A DNA stretch of 19,556 nucleotides. Source: Methanolobus sp. UBA474. GTDB taxonomy: Archaea; Halobacteriota; Methanosarcinia; Methanosarcinales; Methanosarcinaceae. Position numbers and translations under genes: made by a program. Positions 7,454 through 14,737 of the stretch are shown piece after piece. Numbering within the stretch: position 1 is the first letter of the stretch; the number at the start of each line of letters is the position of its first letter. The stretch spans positions 1 to 19,556 of the forward strand of contig DANZ01000130.1 of NCBI GenBank assembly GCA_002501695.1, given 5' to 3'. Under the pieces are notes generated by a model. It made no database searches, was not told the origin of the DNA, and worked only from the letters and a program-made list of their open reading frames with translations.

Positions 7454-8400
7454 TTATAGATATTTGTGTCCGGTCCCCTCGATGCAAGGCTGAGGGCATA
7501 CTGCATGGATATATAGTTCTCGTCGCTCGTGCAGACCTCGGCAGCAAAAGCAATACCCGTTTTGACAATGTTGTCCCATGCAGCCTCAGGAATGCTCTTC
7601 AGACGTTTCCGGTTGATCCCTTTTCTGTATAATGTATGTACAATCCCGGCATTGAAGCTGTCTCCGGCACCCACGGTACTAACTGTTTCGATATCAGGTG
7701 TTTCGTAATACTTTGACAGTGAAGGTGTCCTTAGGTACACACCTCTGCCTGCAGTGGTATATATCAGGTGATCGCATCCGGCCGCAAGCACGTACTCATA
7801 GGCCTCATTCGCGCTCCTGCACCCGCCCACGGACAGCATGTCTTCATCCGAGGCCCTGACAATGTCAGCATATCGGATGTTGCTGTCTATAAGAGGCCTT
7901 ACATTCTCAATATCCGGGACGAAGGCTTCCCTGATATTAGGATCGTAAAATACTGTCGCGCCAGCTTCTGCTGCAGCGTCAAGTATCCGGTTAAGCTCAT
8001 ATCTGAGAGGTTCCAGGCATGTAAGGATGGACCCGAACATCACAAAGTCCTCCTGTGTAAAGTCCCTGCTGACATTGAGGGTTCTGTCCGGGGGGAAATC
8101 CTCGTAAAAGCTGTAATGTGCATTGTCACCGCTATCCAGAAAAGCCAGTGCGAGGGGGGACCTCCTCTTATGATATCTTGATATCTGCTGGGTGGGAACA
8201 GCGTTCTCTTCAAGGAAACTGCATATCATGTCTCCCAGAACATCGCTGCCAAGCTCGCTTACAAGCTCCACGGGAATGCCTGCTCTCCCAAGCGAGACGG
8301 CACTATTGAGCATAGCTCCCCCAGGGCAGGCTGAGACCGGCTTCCCCTGCCTGAATAAGATGTCATAGAAGCTCTCGCTTATCGCAAAGACGCAGGAAAT
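7447..8400 (-). CDS. PfkB-family carbohydrate kinase, apparent ATT start
   Basis: This is a ribokinase/PfkB-type kinase. The C-terminal signature STVGAGDSFNAG contains the catalytic Asp (Asp247 in the form given here), and the N-terminal signature CPGGAMLNSAVSLGRAG is complete only if the protein begins upstream of the first ATG (8311-8313), which falls inside that signature. The upstream frame encodes SCVFAISESFYDILFRQGKP, a normal first strand for this family, and contains no ATG, GTG or TTG back to the stop of the PAS gene. An ATT at 8398-8400 lies six bases after GGGGT and gives a normal 317 residues. Alternatively one base has been lost from the G run at 8408-8411, which would link it to an out-of-frame ATG at 8417. 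The sugar substrate is unknown. Confidence 0.8.
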   Translation of the reverse strand: MSCVFAISESFYDILFRQGKPVSACPGGAMLNSAVSLGRAGIPVELVSELGSDVLGDMICSFLEENAVPTQQISRYHKRRSPLALAFLDSGDNAHYSFYEDFPPDRTLNVSRDFTQEDFVMFGSILTCLEPLRYELNRILDAAAEAGATVFYDPNIREAFVPDIENVRPLIDSNIRYADIVRASDEDMLSVGGCRSANEAYEYVLAAGCDHLIYTTAGRGVYLRTPSLSKYYETPDIETVSTVGAGDSFNAGIVHTLYRKGINRKRLKSIPEAAWDNIVKTGIAFAAEVCTSDENYISMQYALSLASRGPDTNIYKC

Positions 8401-8436
8401 GTTAACACCCCGGACATGCTGCCAATATGCCTCTGT

Positions 8437-8904
8437 TCACCCTGGCGTTTTCAATATTGTCAGTACTGACAGGTAATAGGCAGGCTTTCCGCTTTCATCC
8501 CTGTGGATCAGCGTATGTTCCTCAGCAAGCCGGAGCTCCCCTTTTTTAGTCCTTACCCTGTATCTTTGCATGAGCTCGTAGGCGCCCTCCCTGGCATTCT
8601 CAAGCAGCTCAAGCAGCACTCCGGGAACATCTTCCGGGTCTATGATCTCTTCGTATGCAAGTTTCCCTGAGGTGAAGTCATCCGCTCTGTACCCGAGAGC
8701 AGATATCTTTTCTGACATTGCTTTCACAGGCCCGCCTTCTCTGGCCGGGCGCACAAATGCGATCACAGGCATCTGCCGGATCAACTCCTCAAGGGCCTGT
8801 ATGTAAACAGTCTGTTCCGGCCGGCTGGTTATATATGGAGTTTTTTCGTTTGGATCTGCTGGAAGAAATGCCCTCTCCTCAAGATCATTATATTCGGTAT
8901 CCAT
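8437..8904 (-). CDS. Single PAS-domain protein
   Basis: This 155-residue soluble protein has a linker helix (EQTVYIQALEELIRQMP) followed by a PAS fold of the PAS_3 type: a first strand VIAFVRP, the region KISALGYRADDF, the characteristic IDPEDVPGVLLELLENA, then YRVRTKKGELRLAEEHTLI and a last strand. There is no histidine kinase, HTH or GGDEF domain, so it is a stand-alone sensor or a partner of another protein. ATG 8904 is preferred because AGGGGG lies 9 bases upstream; an in-frame TTG at 8925 is upstream of that site. It ends 36 bases before the PfkB start on the same strand. The ligand is not predictable. I see no heme- or flavin-specific residues that I would trust. Confidence 0.8.
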   Translation of the reverse strand: MDTEYNDLEERAFLPADPNEKTPYITSRPEQTVYIQALEELIRQMPVIAFVRPAREGGPVKAMSEKISALGYRADDFTSGKLAYEEIIDPEDVPGVLLELLENAREGAYELMQRYRVRTKKGELRLAEEHTLIHRDESGKPAYYLSVLTILKTPG

Positions 8905-9027
8905 TCTGTCTGTCCCCCTTTCCAATTTATGATAATAATTCTTTCATCTTTGGATTTAAGCCTGTCTTCAGAGTACGGGTCCGGCAGGTGAACGCCATGA
9001 TCCTAAGAAAAAAGGGACAATAAAGCA

Positions 9028-9058
9028 ATAAAAATGAAGAGGCAGAAAAGACCTCCTC
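9028..9058 (-). terminator. Hairpin with T tail after the FTR-like gene
   Basis: On the minus strand GAGGAGG (9052-9058) can pair with CCTCTTC (9036-9042), with one G-U pair and a 9-base loop, followed by ATTTTTATT. It lies 28 bases past the stop of the FTR-like gene and before the PAS gene, so it plausibly ends the oxygen-defence transcript. Confidence 0.5.
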
Positions 9059-9085
9059 CTAAAATTTTAAAACTATGCAGAATGC

Positions 9086-9361
9086 TTATTTTATATAAAG
9101 CCCGCACTTGCAGGAGCCGCGCATTTCCACATCCTTTGACCGTGCGGCGCATGGACAGATGATCTTCTTGTCCTTTTCTTTGTCCCCGGTCCTCTTCTGG
9201 CAGAAACAGTACCATTCCCCGAATTGCTTTTTATTGTTACAGATACCTTTGACTGCAGTTGTGATAACATCCCAGTCGGTGTTCAGATTATATCCTGAGC
9301 TTTCTGCATTTTTCTTTGATCGGTCATAGAATTCAGCCTCAAGGTCTCCATCAAATCTCAT
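9086..9361 (-). CDS. Ferredoxin:thioredoxin reductase catalytic-subunit-like protein
   Basis: This 91-residue protein has the layout of the FTR catalytic chain: WYCFC (Cys52, Cys54), TGDKEKDKKIICPC (Cys69, Cys71) and GSCKCGLY (Cys84, Cys86). In plant and cyanobacterial FTR the matching motifs are CPC, CPC and CHC, where four cysteines bind a [4Fe-4S] cluster and two form the redox disulfide next to it. All six cysteines are kept, but the first motif is CFC and the last is CKC, so the active-site histidine is a lysine. The family passes ferredoxin electrons to thioredoxin-like disulfides in the cytoplasm. A GAGTGA ribosome site lies just before the ATG. It follows fprA by 73 bases on the same strand, and an AT-rich gap with a short hairpin could hold its own promoter. 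Confidence 0.85.
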   Translation of the reverse strand: MRFDGDLEAEFYDRSKKNAESSGYNLNTDWDVITTAVKGICNNKKQFGEWYCFCQKRTGDKEKDKKIICPCAARSKDVEMRGSCKCGLYIK

Positions 9362-9401
9362 TTTTAATCACTCTTGTTTTACTTTTTTTGTTTTTATTAC
9401 C

Positions 9402-9421
9402 ACTGTCTGCTCTTAGACAGT
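9402..9421. repeat. Perfect 6-bp inverted repeat between fprA and the FTR-like gene
   Basis: ACTGTC (9402-9407) and GACAGT (9416-9421) form a perfect stem with an 8-base loop, starting 14 bases downstream of the fprA stop. The minus-strand sequence after it is A-rich and not T-rich, so it is not a classic terminator. It may be an mRNA-stability hairpin or a weak operator. Confidence 0.35.
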
Positions 9422-9434
9422 TCACTATCGCAAT

Positions 9435-10646
9435 TTAATACTTTGCTTCTTCTGTTGCAATCTCTGCAAGCCTCTTTCCGATATCCCTGCACTGCTTCAG
9501 GTCATCCGTATATGGCCTGAACTTGACCTGCAGACTGTCCGCAGCAAGTTCGAACCTTGCGGACTCTATCTCTTTTTCCATACCTTTGATCGCTCCGCCG
9601 CCCCATCCGTAAGAGCCGAACAGGAAGTACTTCTTGTCCCTTGGATGGAGCCCCGTCAGATATGTGAGGAACCCTGCCACCGTGTAGAACATCTTATTGT
9701 TCATGGTCGGAGAGCCGATAGCAATGACCGGTGAGTCCATCAGTTCCTTCATGGTCATACTCCAGTCATTCTTTCTCAGGTGGCGCACCCTCACCTCCAC
9801 GCCTGCCTCCCTTACACCTTCGGCGATCTCCATTGCCATCTTTTCAGTACTGCCCCACATGGTATCGTAGATCACAAGCACTTTCCTGGCAGTTTCTCCT
9901 TTTGCCCATCTTTCATAGGCTTCAATTATCTTGGCGGGGTCTCTCCTCCATATCAAGCCATGGGCGGGCGCTATCATGTCTATGCTTATCCCAAGTTCCT
10001 TTACCTTCTCTACATACTTGAGCACCTGCGCACCGAAAGGAAGCAGGATGTTGGCATAGTAGATGGCGGCATCCTCCATGATGTCCTCCACCTCGTCATC
10101 AAAGCGCTTGGAAGTAGCTATGTGCTGGCCGAATGCATCGTTGGAGAAGAGTATCCCGTCTTCCTTAAGGTATGTCTGCATGCTATCGGGCCAGTGCAGC
10201 ATGGTTGCCTCAATGAACATCAGCGTACGCTTCCCCAGGTTGATCTGGTCCCCGGTCTTTGCCACCTGGAAGTTCCAGTTGTCACAACCGTTCTCCCTGT
10301 AATGTTCACAGAGCCCTGACTTACCTTTGGAGCTTGCAATAAGCGTGGCATTTGTCGCGATATCCATTATCGAGGGCAATGATCCTGAGTGGTCCATTTC
10401 GACGTGGTTGGATATGACGTAATCTATTTTTGCGGGGTCGACGATCTGCCTTATCCTTCTGAGCATCTCTTCGGAAAAGCTCGCCTTCACCGTATCGATA
10501 AGTGCTATCTTTTCGTCAACTATCAGATACGCGTTATAACTTCCGCCTTTTGGGGTCTCATACCCATGAAAGTCTCTCAGGTTCCAGTCAACAACGCCTA
10601 CCCAGTATACTCCCCTTGCTATCTGCAGTGGCTGTAGCTCATCCAT
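9435..10646 (-). CDS. fprA: Coenzyme F420H2 oxidase (A-type flavoprotein, FprA)
   Basis: This 403-residue protein has an N-terminal metallo-beta-lactamase-like diiron domain and a C-terminal flavodoxin domain. The iron ligands are visible: H-x-E-x-D-H at His81-His86, then His151 (MLHWPDS), Asp170 (SNDAFG) and His229 (APAHG). The FMN-binding loop is IYDTMWGSTEKM (about 259-270), and GSPTMNN and GSYGWGGG are further flavodoxin contacts. In methanogens this enzyme reduces O2 to water with F420H2 and protects anaerobic enzymes in the cytoplasm. Paired GGAG sites lie before the ATG, 20 bases after the rubrerythrin-like gene, so the two are one operon. An NO reductase role is less likely given the close match to methanogen FprA. 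Confidence 0.94.
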   Translation of the reverse strand: MDELQPLQIARGVYWVGVVDWNLRDFHGYETPKGGSYNAYLIVDEKIALIDTVKASFSEEMLRRIRQIVDPAKIDYVISNHVEMDHSGSLPSIMDIATNATLIASSKGKSGLCEHYRENGCDNWNFQVAKTGDQINLGKRTLMFIEATMLHWPDSMQTYLKEDGILFSNDAFGQHIATSKRFDDEVEDIMEDAAIYYANILLPFGAQVLKYVEKVKELGISIDMIAPAHGLIWRRDPAKIIEAYERWAKGETARKVLVIYDTMWGSTEKMAMEIAEGVREAGVEVRVRHLRKNDWSMTMKELMDSPVIAIGSPTMNNKMFYTVAGFLTYLTGLHPRDKKYFLFGSYGWGGGAIKGMEKEIESARFELAADSLQVKFRPYTDDLKQCRDIGKRLAEIATEEAKY

Positions 10647-10666
10647 AAAAACGATCTCCGTTCTCC

Positions 10667-11155
10667 TTATGTCTGCATTCTGAACTCTGTCGCTGATTCT
10701 AGAAGTTCATCTATTATCCTGTAATGGCCTCTCTCGGCAGCCGCAACATTCTCAAAGAATTCCTTCTGCTCGTTATCCTCAGCCCTCTTTGCCAGTTCGG
10801 TATAGAAATACTCGCTTTTGTGCTCGAATCTAAGTGCTGCCAGCAATATGCCTATTTCCTCGAGTTTATTACCGGAGAACTCTTCGGTAAAAGAAGCTTT
10901 GAACTGCGGGTAATGGAACTCGACAACAGGTGCCTTTTTCTGGTCCCTGTATTGTTTAAGGTATCCTGCATGCTTTAGTTCCTCATCTGCAAGGAACCTG
11001 TAGAGATCCCTGGCAGCCTGATTGCTCAGGGAGGATGCTTTTTCCAGGTAGTATTCCCTTCCTTCATCTTCCAGTTCTATCGCCATGGCTATTGCCTTAT
11101 CGATCGATCCCAGCTGGTCAAGCTCATCTGCTATTTCTTTTAAGATGTCTTTCAT
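10667..11155 (-). CDS. Ferritin-like diiron protein (rubrerythrin-type, without rubredoxin domain)
   Basis: This 162-residue, mostly helical protein has the four-helix diiron pattern of rubrerythrins: AMAIELEDEGREYYLEKAS, then ADEELKHAGYL (E-x-x-H), then ALRFEHKSEYFYTELA, then VAAAERGHYRIID (E-x-x-H). There is no C-terminal C-x-x-C rubredoxin module, so it may be an 'erythrin'-like peroxide or oxygen scavenger that takes electrons from a separate carrier. I chose the ATG at 11153-11155 because AGGAG lies 8 bases upstream. A second ATG two codons earlier and a TTG at 11191 fit less well. It is the first gene of the operon with fprA, which supports a role in oxidative stress. Confidence 0.88.
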   Translation of the reverse strand: MKDILKEIADELDQLGSIDKAIAMAIELEDEGREYYLEKASSLSNQAARDLYRFLADEELKHAGYLKQYRDQKKAPVVEFHYPQFKASFTEEFSGNKLEEIGILLAALRFEHKSEYFYTELAKRAEDNEQKEFFENVAAAERGHYRIIDELLESATEFRMQT

Positions 11156-11215
11156 ACTCATATCTCCTGACAGAGTGAACGTTATCGCCAATCAAATGCA
11201 GTTTAGTGTTTGTTT

Positions 11216-11262
11216 GCCTGACTATGAACAAATCCCACTGATTCAAGCTATCGGAGTCAGGC
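11216..11262. promoter_or_regulatory. 8-bp inverted repeat over the promoter of the rubrerythrin-fprA operon
   Basis: GCCTGACT (11216-11223) and AGTCAGGC (11255-11262) are exact reverse complements with 31 bases between them. On the minus strand a TATA-like GTTATATTAA (11264-11273) abuts the repeat, so transcription of the oxygen-defence operon should start inside it, near 11240. It could be an operator for a redox repressor or a hairpin in the 5' leader. It does not match the published MsvR boxes as I know them. Confidence 0.4.
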
Positions 11263-11279
11263 TTAATATAACTGTCGAA

Positions 11280-11342
11280 GGTTAGTAGTATCAGGGCTGG
11301 ATTATTTCTCGACCAGCATTTGGTCTACACTAACCCTTTTTT
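11280..11342 (+). other. Potential structured RNA or terminator-like element in the rbr/ino1 divergent region
   Basis: GGTTAGTAGTA (11280-11290) can pair with TACACTAACC (11326-11335), ten base pairs with one bulged A. Inside it GCTGG (11296-11300) pairs with CCAGC (11313-11317). The outer stem is followed by six T (11337-11342). Read on the plus strand this looks like the end of a small RNA, but no gene precedes it in that direction; both flanking genes point away. An alternative inner hairpin GACCA/TGGTC (11311-11325) is also possible. Confidence 0.35.
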
Positions 11343-11404
11343 AAAAAAAGCTACCTATTACCTTTATTTAGAAACCTTTTTATTTACTATGGTCTATTAC
11401 AGAG

Positions 11405-11416
11405 GTTATATTTAGT
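11405..11416 (+). promoter_or_regulatory. TATA-like box for ino1
   Basis: GGTTATATTTAG sits about 50 bases before the ino1 ATG, which would give a leader of roughly 25 to 30 bases containing the AGAGGT ribosome site. A second AT-rich box is near 11372-11385. This is placed from sequence composition only. Confidence 0.4.
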
Positions 11417-11462
11417 TTGATTTCAGTACTTTAAATGTTATTATTTTGGCAGAGGTAATGTG

Positions 11463-12566
11463 ATGGATAAAATCAAGATCGCAATTGCAGGTGTTGGCAA
11501 TTGTGCAAGCTCTCTGATTCAGGGTATCGAGTACTATAAGGACAAGGATGAGAAGGATGCCATAGGACTGATGCACTGGGACATCGGTGGTTACAAGCCT
11601 TCGGACATGGAAGTGGTCATAGCTTTCGATATCGATAAGAGGAAAGTGGGCAAAGATGTTTCGGAGGCTATTTTCGCACTGCCTAATTGCACGGCTGTAT
11701 TCTGCAGTGATATCCCTAAAACAGGCGTAATGGTCAAAATGGGGTGCATCCTGGACGGGTTCTCGGAACATATGATGGATTTCGATGAAAAAAGAACCTT
11801 TGTACCCTCCGGCCAGCCTGAAGCCACCAAGGAGGATGTCGTTAAGGCATTGAAGGATTCCGGCGCAGAGATCTTACTGAACTATCTTCCTGTCGGCTCA
11901 GAGCAGGCAACCCGCTTTTATATGGACTGTGCACTGGATGCAGGTGTTGCGTGTGTTAACAATATGCCTGTTTTTATCGCAAGTGACCCGGAGTGGGCCG
12001 CAAGATTCGAAAAGAAAGGCATCCCTATTATTGGCGATGATATAAAAGCGCAACTGGGTGCCACTATCACCCACAGGACACTGGCAGACCTTTTTAACAA
12101 GCGTGGAGTGAAACTGGAGAGAACCTACCAGCTCAATACCGGTGGCAATACTGATTTCCTGAACATGCTCAACCGCAGCAGACTGGCATCAAAGAAAACC
12201 TCCAAGACCGAAGCTGTTCAATCCGTGATCGCACAGCGGCTGGATGATGATAATATCCACGTCGGACCAAGCGATTATGTCCCCTGGCAGAACGACAATA
12301 AAGTGTGTTTCCTGAGGATGGAGGGCAAGCTTTTCGGAGATGTGCCCATGAATCTGGAGTTGCGTCTTTCTGTTGAAGATTCGCCAAACTCTGCAGGCGT
12401 GGTCATCGACGCTATTAGGTGCTGCAAACTTGCACTTAACAGGGGGACAGGAGGAGTGCTTTATTCACCATCTGCCTATTTCATGAAGCATCCTCCGCAG
12501 CAGTTCACTGATGACGAAGCTCACAAGATGACCCGCGAGTTCATAAGCGGCGCGCGTGTGAACTGA
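11463..12566 (+). CDS. ino1: myo-Inositol-1-phosphate synthase
   Basis: This 367-residue protein has the length of the short prokaryotic enzyme. It converts glucose 6-phosphate to L-myo-inositol 1-phosphate with bound NAD+, in archaea for inositol ether lipids and inositol-derived solutes. The NAD-binding start IAIAGVGNCASSLIQG, the segment NYLPVGSEQATRFY, the catalytic region GDDIKAQLGATITHR, NTGGNTDFLNM, and the conserved tail DSPNSAGVVIDAIRCCKLAL are all typical. I use ATG 11463, with GAGGT 6 bases upstream; the frame also has GTG directly before it. It lies 24 bases before a DUF429 gene on the same strand. Confidence 0.94.
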   Translation: MDKIKIAIAGVGNCASSLIQGIEYYKDKDEKDAIGLMHWDIGGYKPSDMEVVIAFDIDKRKVGKDVSEAIFALPNCTAVFCSDIPKTGVMVKMGCILDGFSEHMMDFDEKRTFVPSGQPEATKEDVVKALKDSGAEILLNYLPVGSEQATRFYMDCALDAGVACVNNMPVFIASDPEWAARFEKKGIPIIGDDIKAQLGATITHRTLADLFNKRGVKLERTYQLNTGGNTDFLNMLNRSRLASKKTSKTEAVQSVIAQRLDDDNIHVGPSDYVPWQNDNKVCFLRMEGKLFGDVPMNLELRLSVEDSPNSAGVVIDAIRCCKLALNRGTGGVLYSPSAYFMKHPPQQFTDDEAHKMTREFISGARVN

Positions 12567-12590
12567 AGGGCAGGCCTGCTGGCTGTAATT

Positions 12591-13412
12591 ATGATCCCGA
12601 CTGAAGAGCAACGCCGTATATATGGTGTTGACTTCAGTGGCTCAAAGACAGCCGGCAGGAAGATATGGGTAAGTGAAGGTTCCATCAGGCAAGGTACCCT
12701 TGAGATATCTGCCTGTTATCCAATATCTGACATAGCTGAAAGCAAGAGCAGGGACCGTGACTCCTGCCTGCTTGCCTTAAGATCTCTGATCACCGGCAGC
12801 AGAAATGGGGTATTTGGAATGGATTTCCCATTCAGTCTGCCTCATGAGCTCCTTTCTTCTTCGAATTGGAGATCCTTTATATATGACTTCCCCGGCAAAT
12901 ATCCTTCCGCGGAACGTTTCCGTGAAGAGATGAGATCGCTTTTTCCTGGCCATGAACTGAAGCGCCTTACCGATACAGAGGTCAGGGCCCCTTTCTGCGT
13001 GTACAACCTCCGGCTTTACAGACAGACCTATTTTGGGATCCGTGATGTGCTCGGGCCGCTGGTTGCAGAGGACTTAGCATGTGTGCTGCCTATGCAGGAG
13101 CCTGTCAGTAACAAACCCTGGCTTATTGAGGTATGTCCTGCTTCAACACTGAAAAAAGAAGAGCTCTATATGCCTTATAAAGGCAGATCCCTAAGGGAGT
13201 CGGAAGCAAGAAAGTACATCCTTGAAGAAATGCTGGACCGTGGCATCTCTATTCCATCACATATTAGAGACACTGCCCTTGAGAATACAGACGGTGACGC
13301 GCTGGACAGTGTGATCGCGGCCTTTGCAGGCTCAAAGGCTGTTACACGCCTGGATACTTTGCGGGAGTCTCTCCCGCAAATATACCTTACTGAAGGCTAT
13401 ACATTCTTCTGA
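12591..13412 (+). CDS. DUF429 family protein
   Basis: This 273-residue protein begins with YGVDFSGSK, the strand and glycine-rich turn that marks the DUF429 (PF04250) group of RNase H-like folds. It has FGMDFPFSLP (about 75-84), APFCVYNLRLYRQTYFGI, the conserved IEVCPASTLK and a late acidic motif DGDALDSVIAAFAG that ends the family domain. The acidic residues in the first, second and last motifs could form a metal site as in RNase H-like nucleases, but no activity is established for the family as far as I know. It probably shares a transcript with ino1, being 24 bases downstream. A functional link to inositol lipids is not shown. Confidence 0.82.
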   Translation: MIPTEEQRRIYGVDFSGSKTAGRKIWVSEGSIRQGTLEISACYPISDIAESKSRDRDSCLLALRSLITGSRNGVFGMDFPFSLPHELLSSSNWRSFIYDFPGKYPSAERFREEMRSLFPGHELKRLTDTEVRAPFCVYNLRLYRQTYFGIRDVLGPLVAEDLACVLPMQEPVSNKPWLIEVCPASTLKKEELYMPYKGRSLRESEARKYILEEMLDRGISIPSHIRDTALENTDGDALDSVIAAFAGSKAVTRLDTLRESLPQIYLTEGYTFF

Positions 13413-13440
13413 TTTTCTTTAAAAACCCACGATCAGGTTC

Positions 13441-13986
13441 TTAATCCCTGCTTAGCCCGACTATATCGTATATGTCAGAGGGGCTCTTCAGCACCGTGAT
13501 ATTTTCCATACGGGCAAGCTTTTCTGAATTGGTGACATCCGCCTCTCTCATCTTGAGCACCATCTGCCTGCCTTCGGGAGAAATGGTTTTCACATTACCT
13601 CTTTTCTGGTCAACTGCAAGTATGTAGATGGGAGTTTCACCCTTTGCTGTCTGAGCAACAGCATTGGTTATAAGGGTGTCTGCAATGCCATAGACTATCT
13701 TTGCAACACTATTGGCGGTTGCAGGCGCGATGATCAGTGCATCATAATATCCCACCTGAAGGGGGCCGGCGATAAAAGGTGAGTTCGGACCTCCTTCTGT
13801 CTTGAAGTTGGGAAAATCCCTCTGTATATCATCCCACATCCTGTACCATTTCATAACGACTTCCCCCTCTTTTGAAAGGAAGACCATCATTTCGATATCA
13901 GTTCTCTTCTTGATGTCTACCATTATGTCGTACGTTTCCTTTATCAGGTCTCCGGAACCTGTTATTCCCCATGCTATCCTCTTCAT
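13441..13986 (-). CDS. afpA: Archaeoflavoprotein AfpA
   Basis: This 181-residue protein is of the flavoprotein family (PF02441 fold), starting IAWGITGSGDLIKETYDIM, with the family motif LIIAPATANSVAKIVYGIADTLITNA as two shorter parts (ALIIAPATANSVAK at about 86-99, then IADTLITNA). The archaeal AfpA described from Archaeoglobus fulgidus binds FMN, accepts electrons from ferredoxin and works with iron-sulfur flavoprotein. An Isf gene lies in the same operon here, which supports the assignment. It is the last gene of the five-gene redox operon, 47 bases after the FNR-like gene, and it converges with the DUF429 gene across 28 bases. The related dihydromethanopterin reductase DmrB is an alternative name to test. 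Confidence 0.87.
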   Translation of the reverse strand: MKRIAWGITGSGDLIKETYDIMVDIKKRTDIEMMVFLSKEGEVVMKWYRMWDDIQRDFPNFKTEGGPNSPFIAGPLQVGYYDALIIAPATANSVAKIVYGIADTLITNAVAQTAKGETPIYILAVDQKRGNVKTISPEGRQMVLKMREADVTNSEKLARMENITVLKSPSDIYDIVGLSRD

Positions 13987-14033
13987 TCAGATTCTCCTAA
14001 TGCATTATACACTAATTCACTGCCTTTTGGTAT

Positions 14034-14732
14034 TCAGTATCCTATAAGTGATTCCTTTTTGATCCTTACATCCGGTATATCCATGGAGCGCAGCATTTCT
14101 GTCATGGACTCCGTCATGGATGGAGGCCCGCAAATGTAGAACTCTCTCGTTATATAATCCGGGACTTCCGTTCTTATCAGGTTCTCATTGATCCTCTCCC
14201 TGCAGCCTGTCCAGCTTTCTGAAGCTCTGGTCAGGGTCTGGAATACAGTAAGTTTAGAGTTCTGTCGGACCATTTCTGAAAGCTCTTTCCAGAATACCAT
14301 ATCTTCCTCTGTCCTGTCGCTGCAGATAAGCACTACATCAGTATCCAGTTGCAGATCAGTACAGTACTTGCAGATGCTTCTCATGGGTGCTATGCCTATC
14401 CCGCCGCTAAGCAGGACTATCTTTTCATATTCCCCTTCGTAACTCATCTTCCCGAAAGGGCCACTGATATCTATAGGATATCCGGTTTCCATGGAATCCA
14501 GTGCATTTGAGAACTCGTGGCCTGTCAGTTTCTTTGTGAACTCCAGGTAATCCTTTTCCGTGGGGCTGCTGGATAAGCTGAAAGGCTTGCTGACGCTCTT
14601 TCCATTGAAATCCAATATCACTACAATATACTGCCCGGCCTTGTAATCAAAATCCTCCGGTCTTTTGAACCTGAAGCTTTTTACGTTTACACTGCGCTGG
14701 ATTATTTCACTTATATTTGCCTGGAATTTCAA
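14034..14732 (-). CDS. FNR-like flavoprotein reductase (FAD/NAD(P)-binding)
   Basis: This 232-residue protein has the two domains of ferredoxin-NADP+ reductase relatives. The FAD domain has DYKAGQYIVV and KPFSLSSSP (Lys49-Pro57), where the usual arginine of the R-x-Y/F-S motif is lysine. The nucleotide domain has LLSGGIGIAPMRS (108-119) and ends with FYICGPPSM (about 198-206). There is no fused 2Fe-2S domain and no C-terminal cysteine cluster like that of PyrK. It should be cytoplasmic and move electrons between a nicotinamide or F420-type donor and a one-electron carrier; the true donor is not known. It starts 5 bases after the Isf stop and precedes afpA, so it is part of the redox operon. 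Confidence 0.87.
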   Translation of the reverse strand: MKFQANISEIIQRSVNVKSFRFKRPEDFDYKAGQYIVVILDFNGKSVSKPFSLSSSPTEKDYLEFTKKLTGHEFSNALDSMETGYPIDISGPFGKMSYEGEYEKIVLLSGGIGIAPMRSICKYCTDLQLDTDVVLICSDRTEEDMVFWKELSEMVRQNSKLTVFQTLTRASESWTGCRERINENLIRTEVPDYITREFYICGPPSMTESMTEMLRSMDIPDVRIKKESLIGY

Positions 14733-14737
14733 GATAC

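Noticed and set aside
8415..8417. ATG as start of the PfkB kinase
   Set aside because: It is out of frame with the kinase and meets TAA after 12 codons; it works only if a base is missing in the G run, which is kept as an alternative.
8437..8439. Read-through of the PAS stop into the PfkB frame, which is the same frame
   Set aside because: The stop is TGA, not the TAG used for pyrrolysine, and a G-rich ribosome site follows, so separate initiation is more likely than a fusion.
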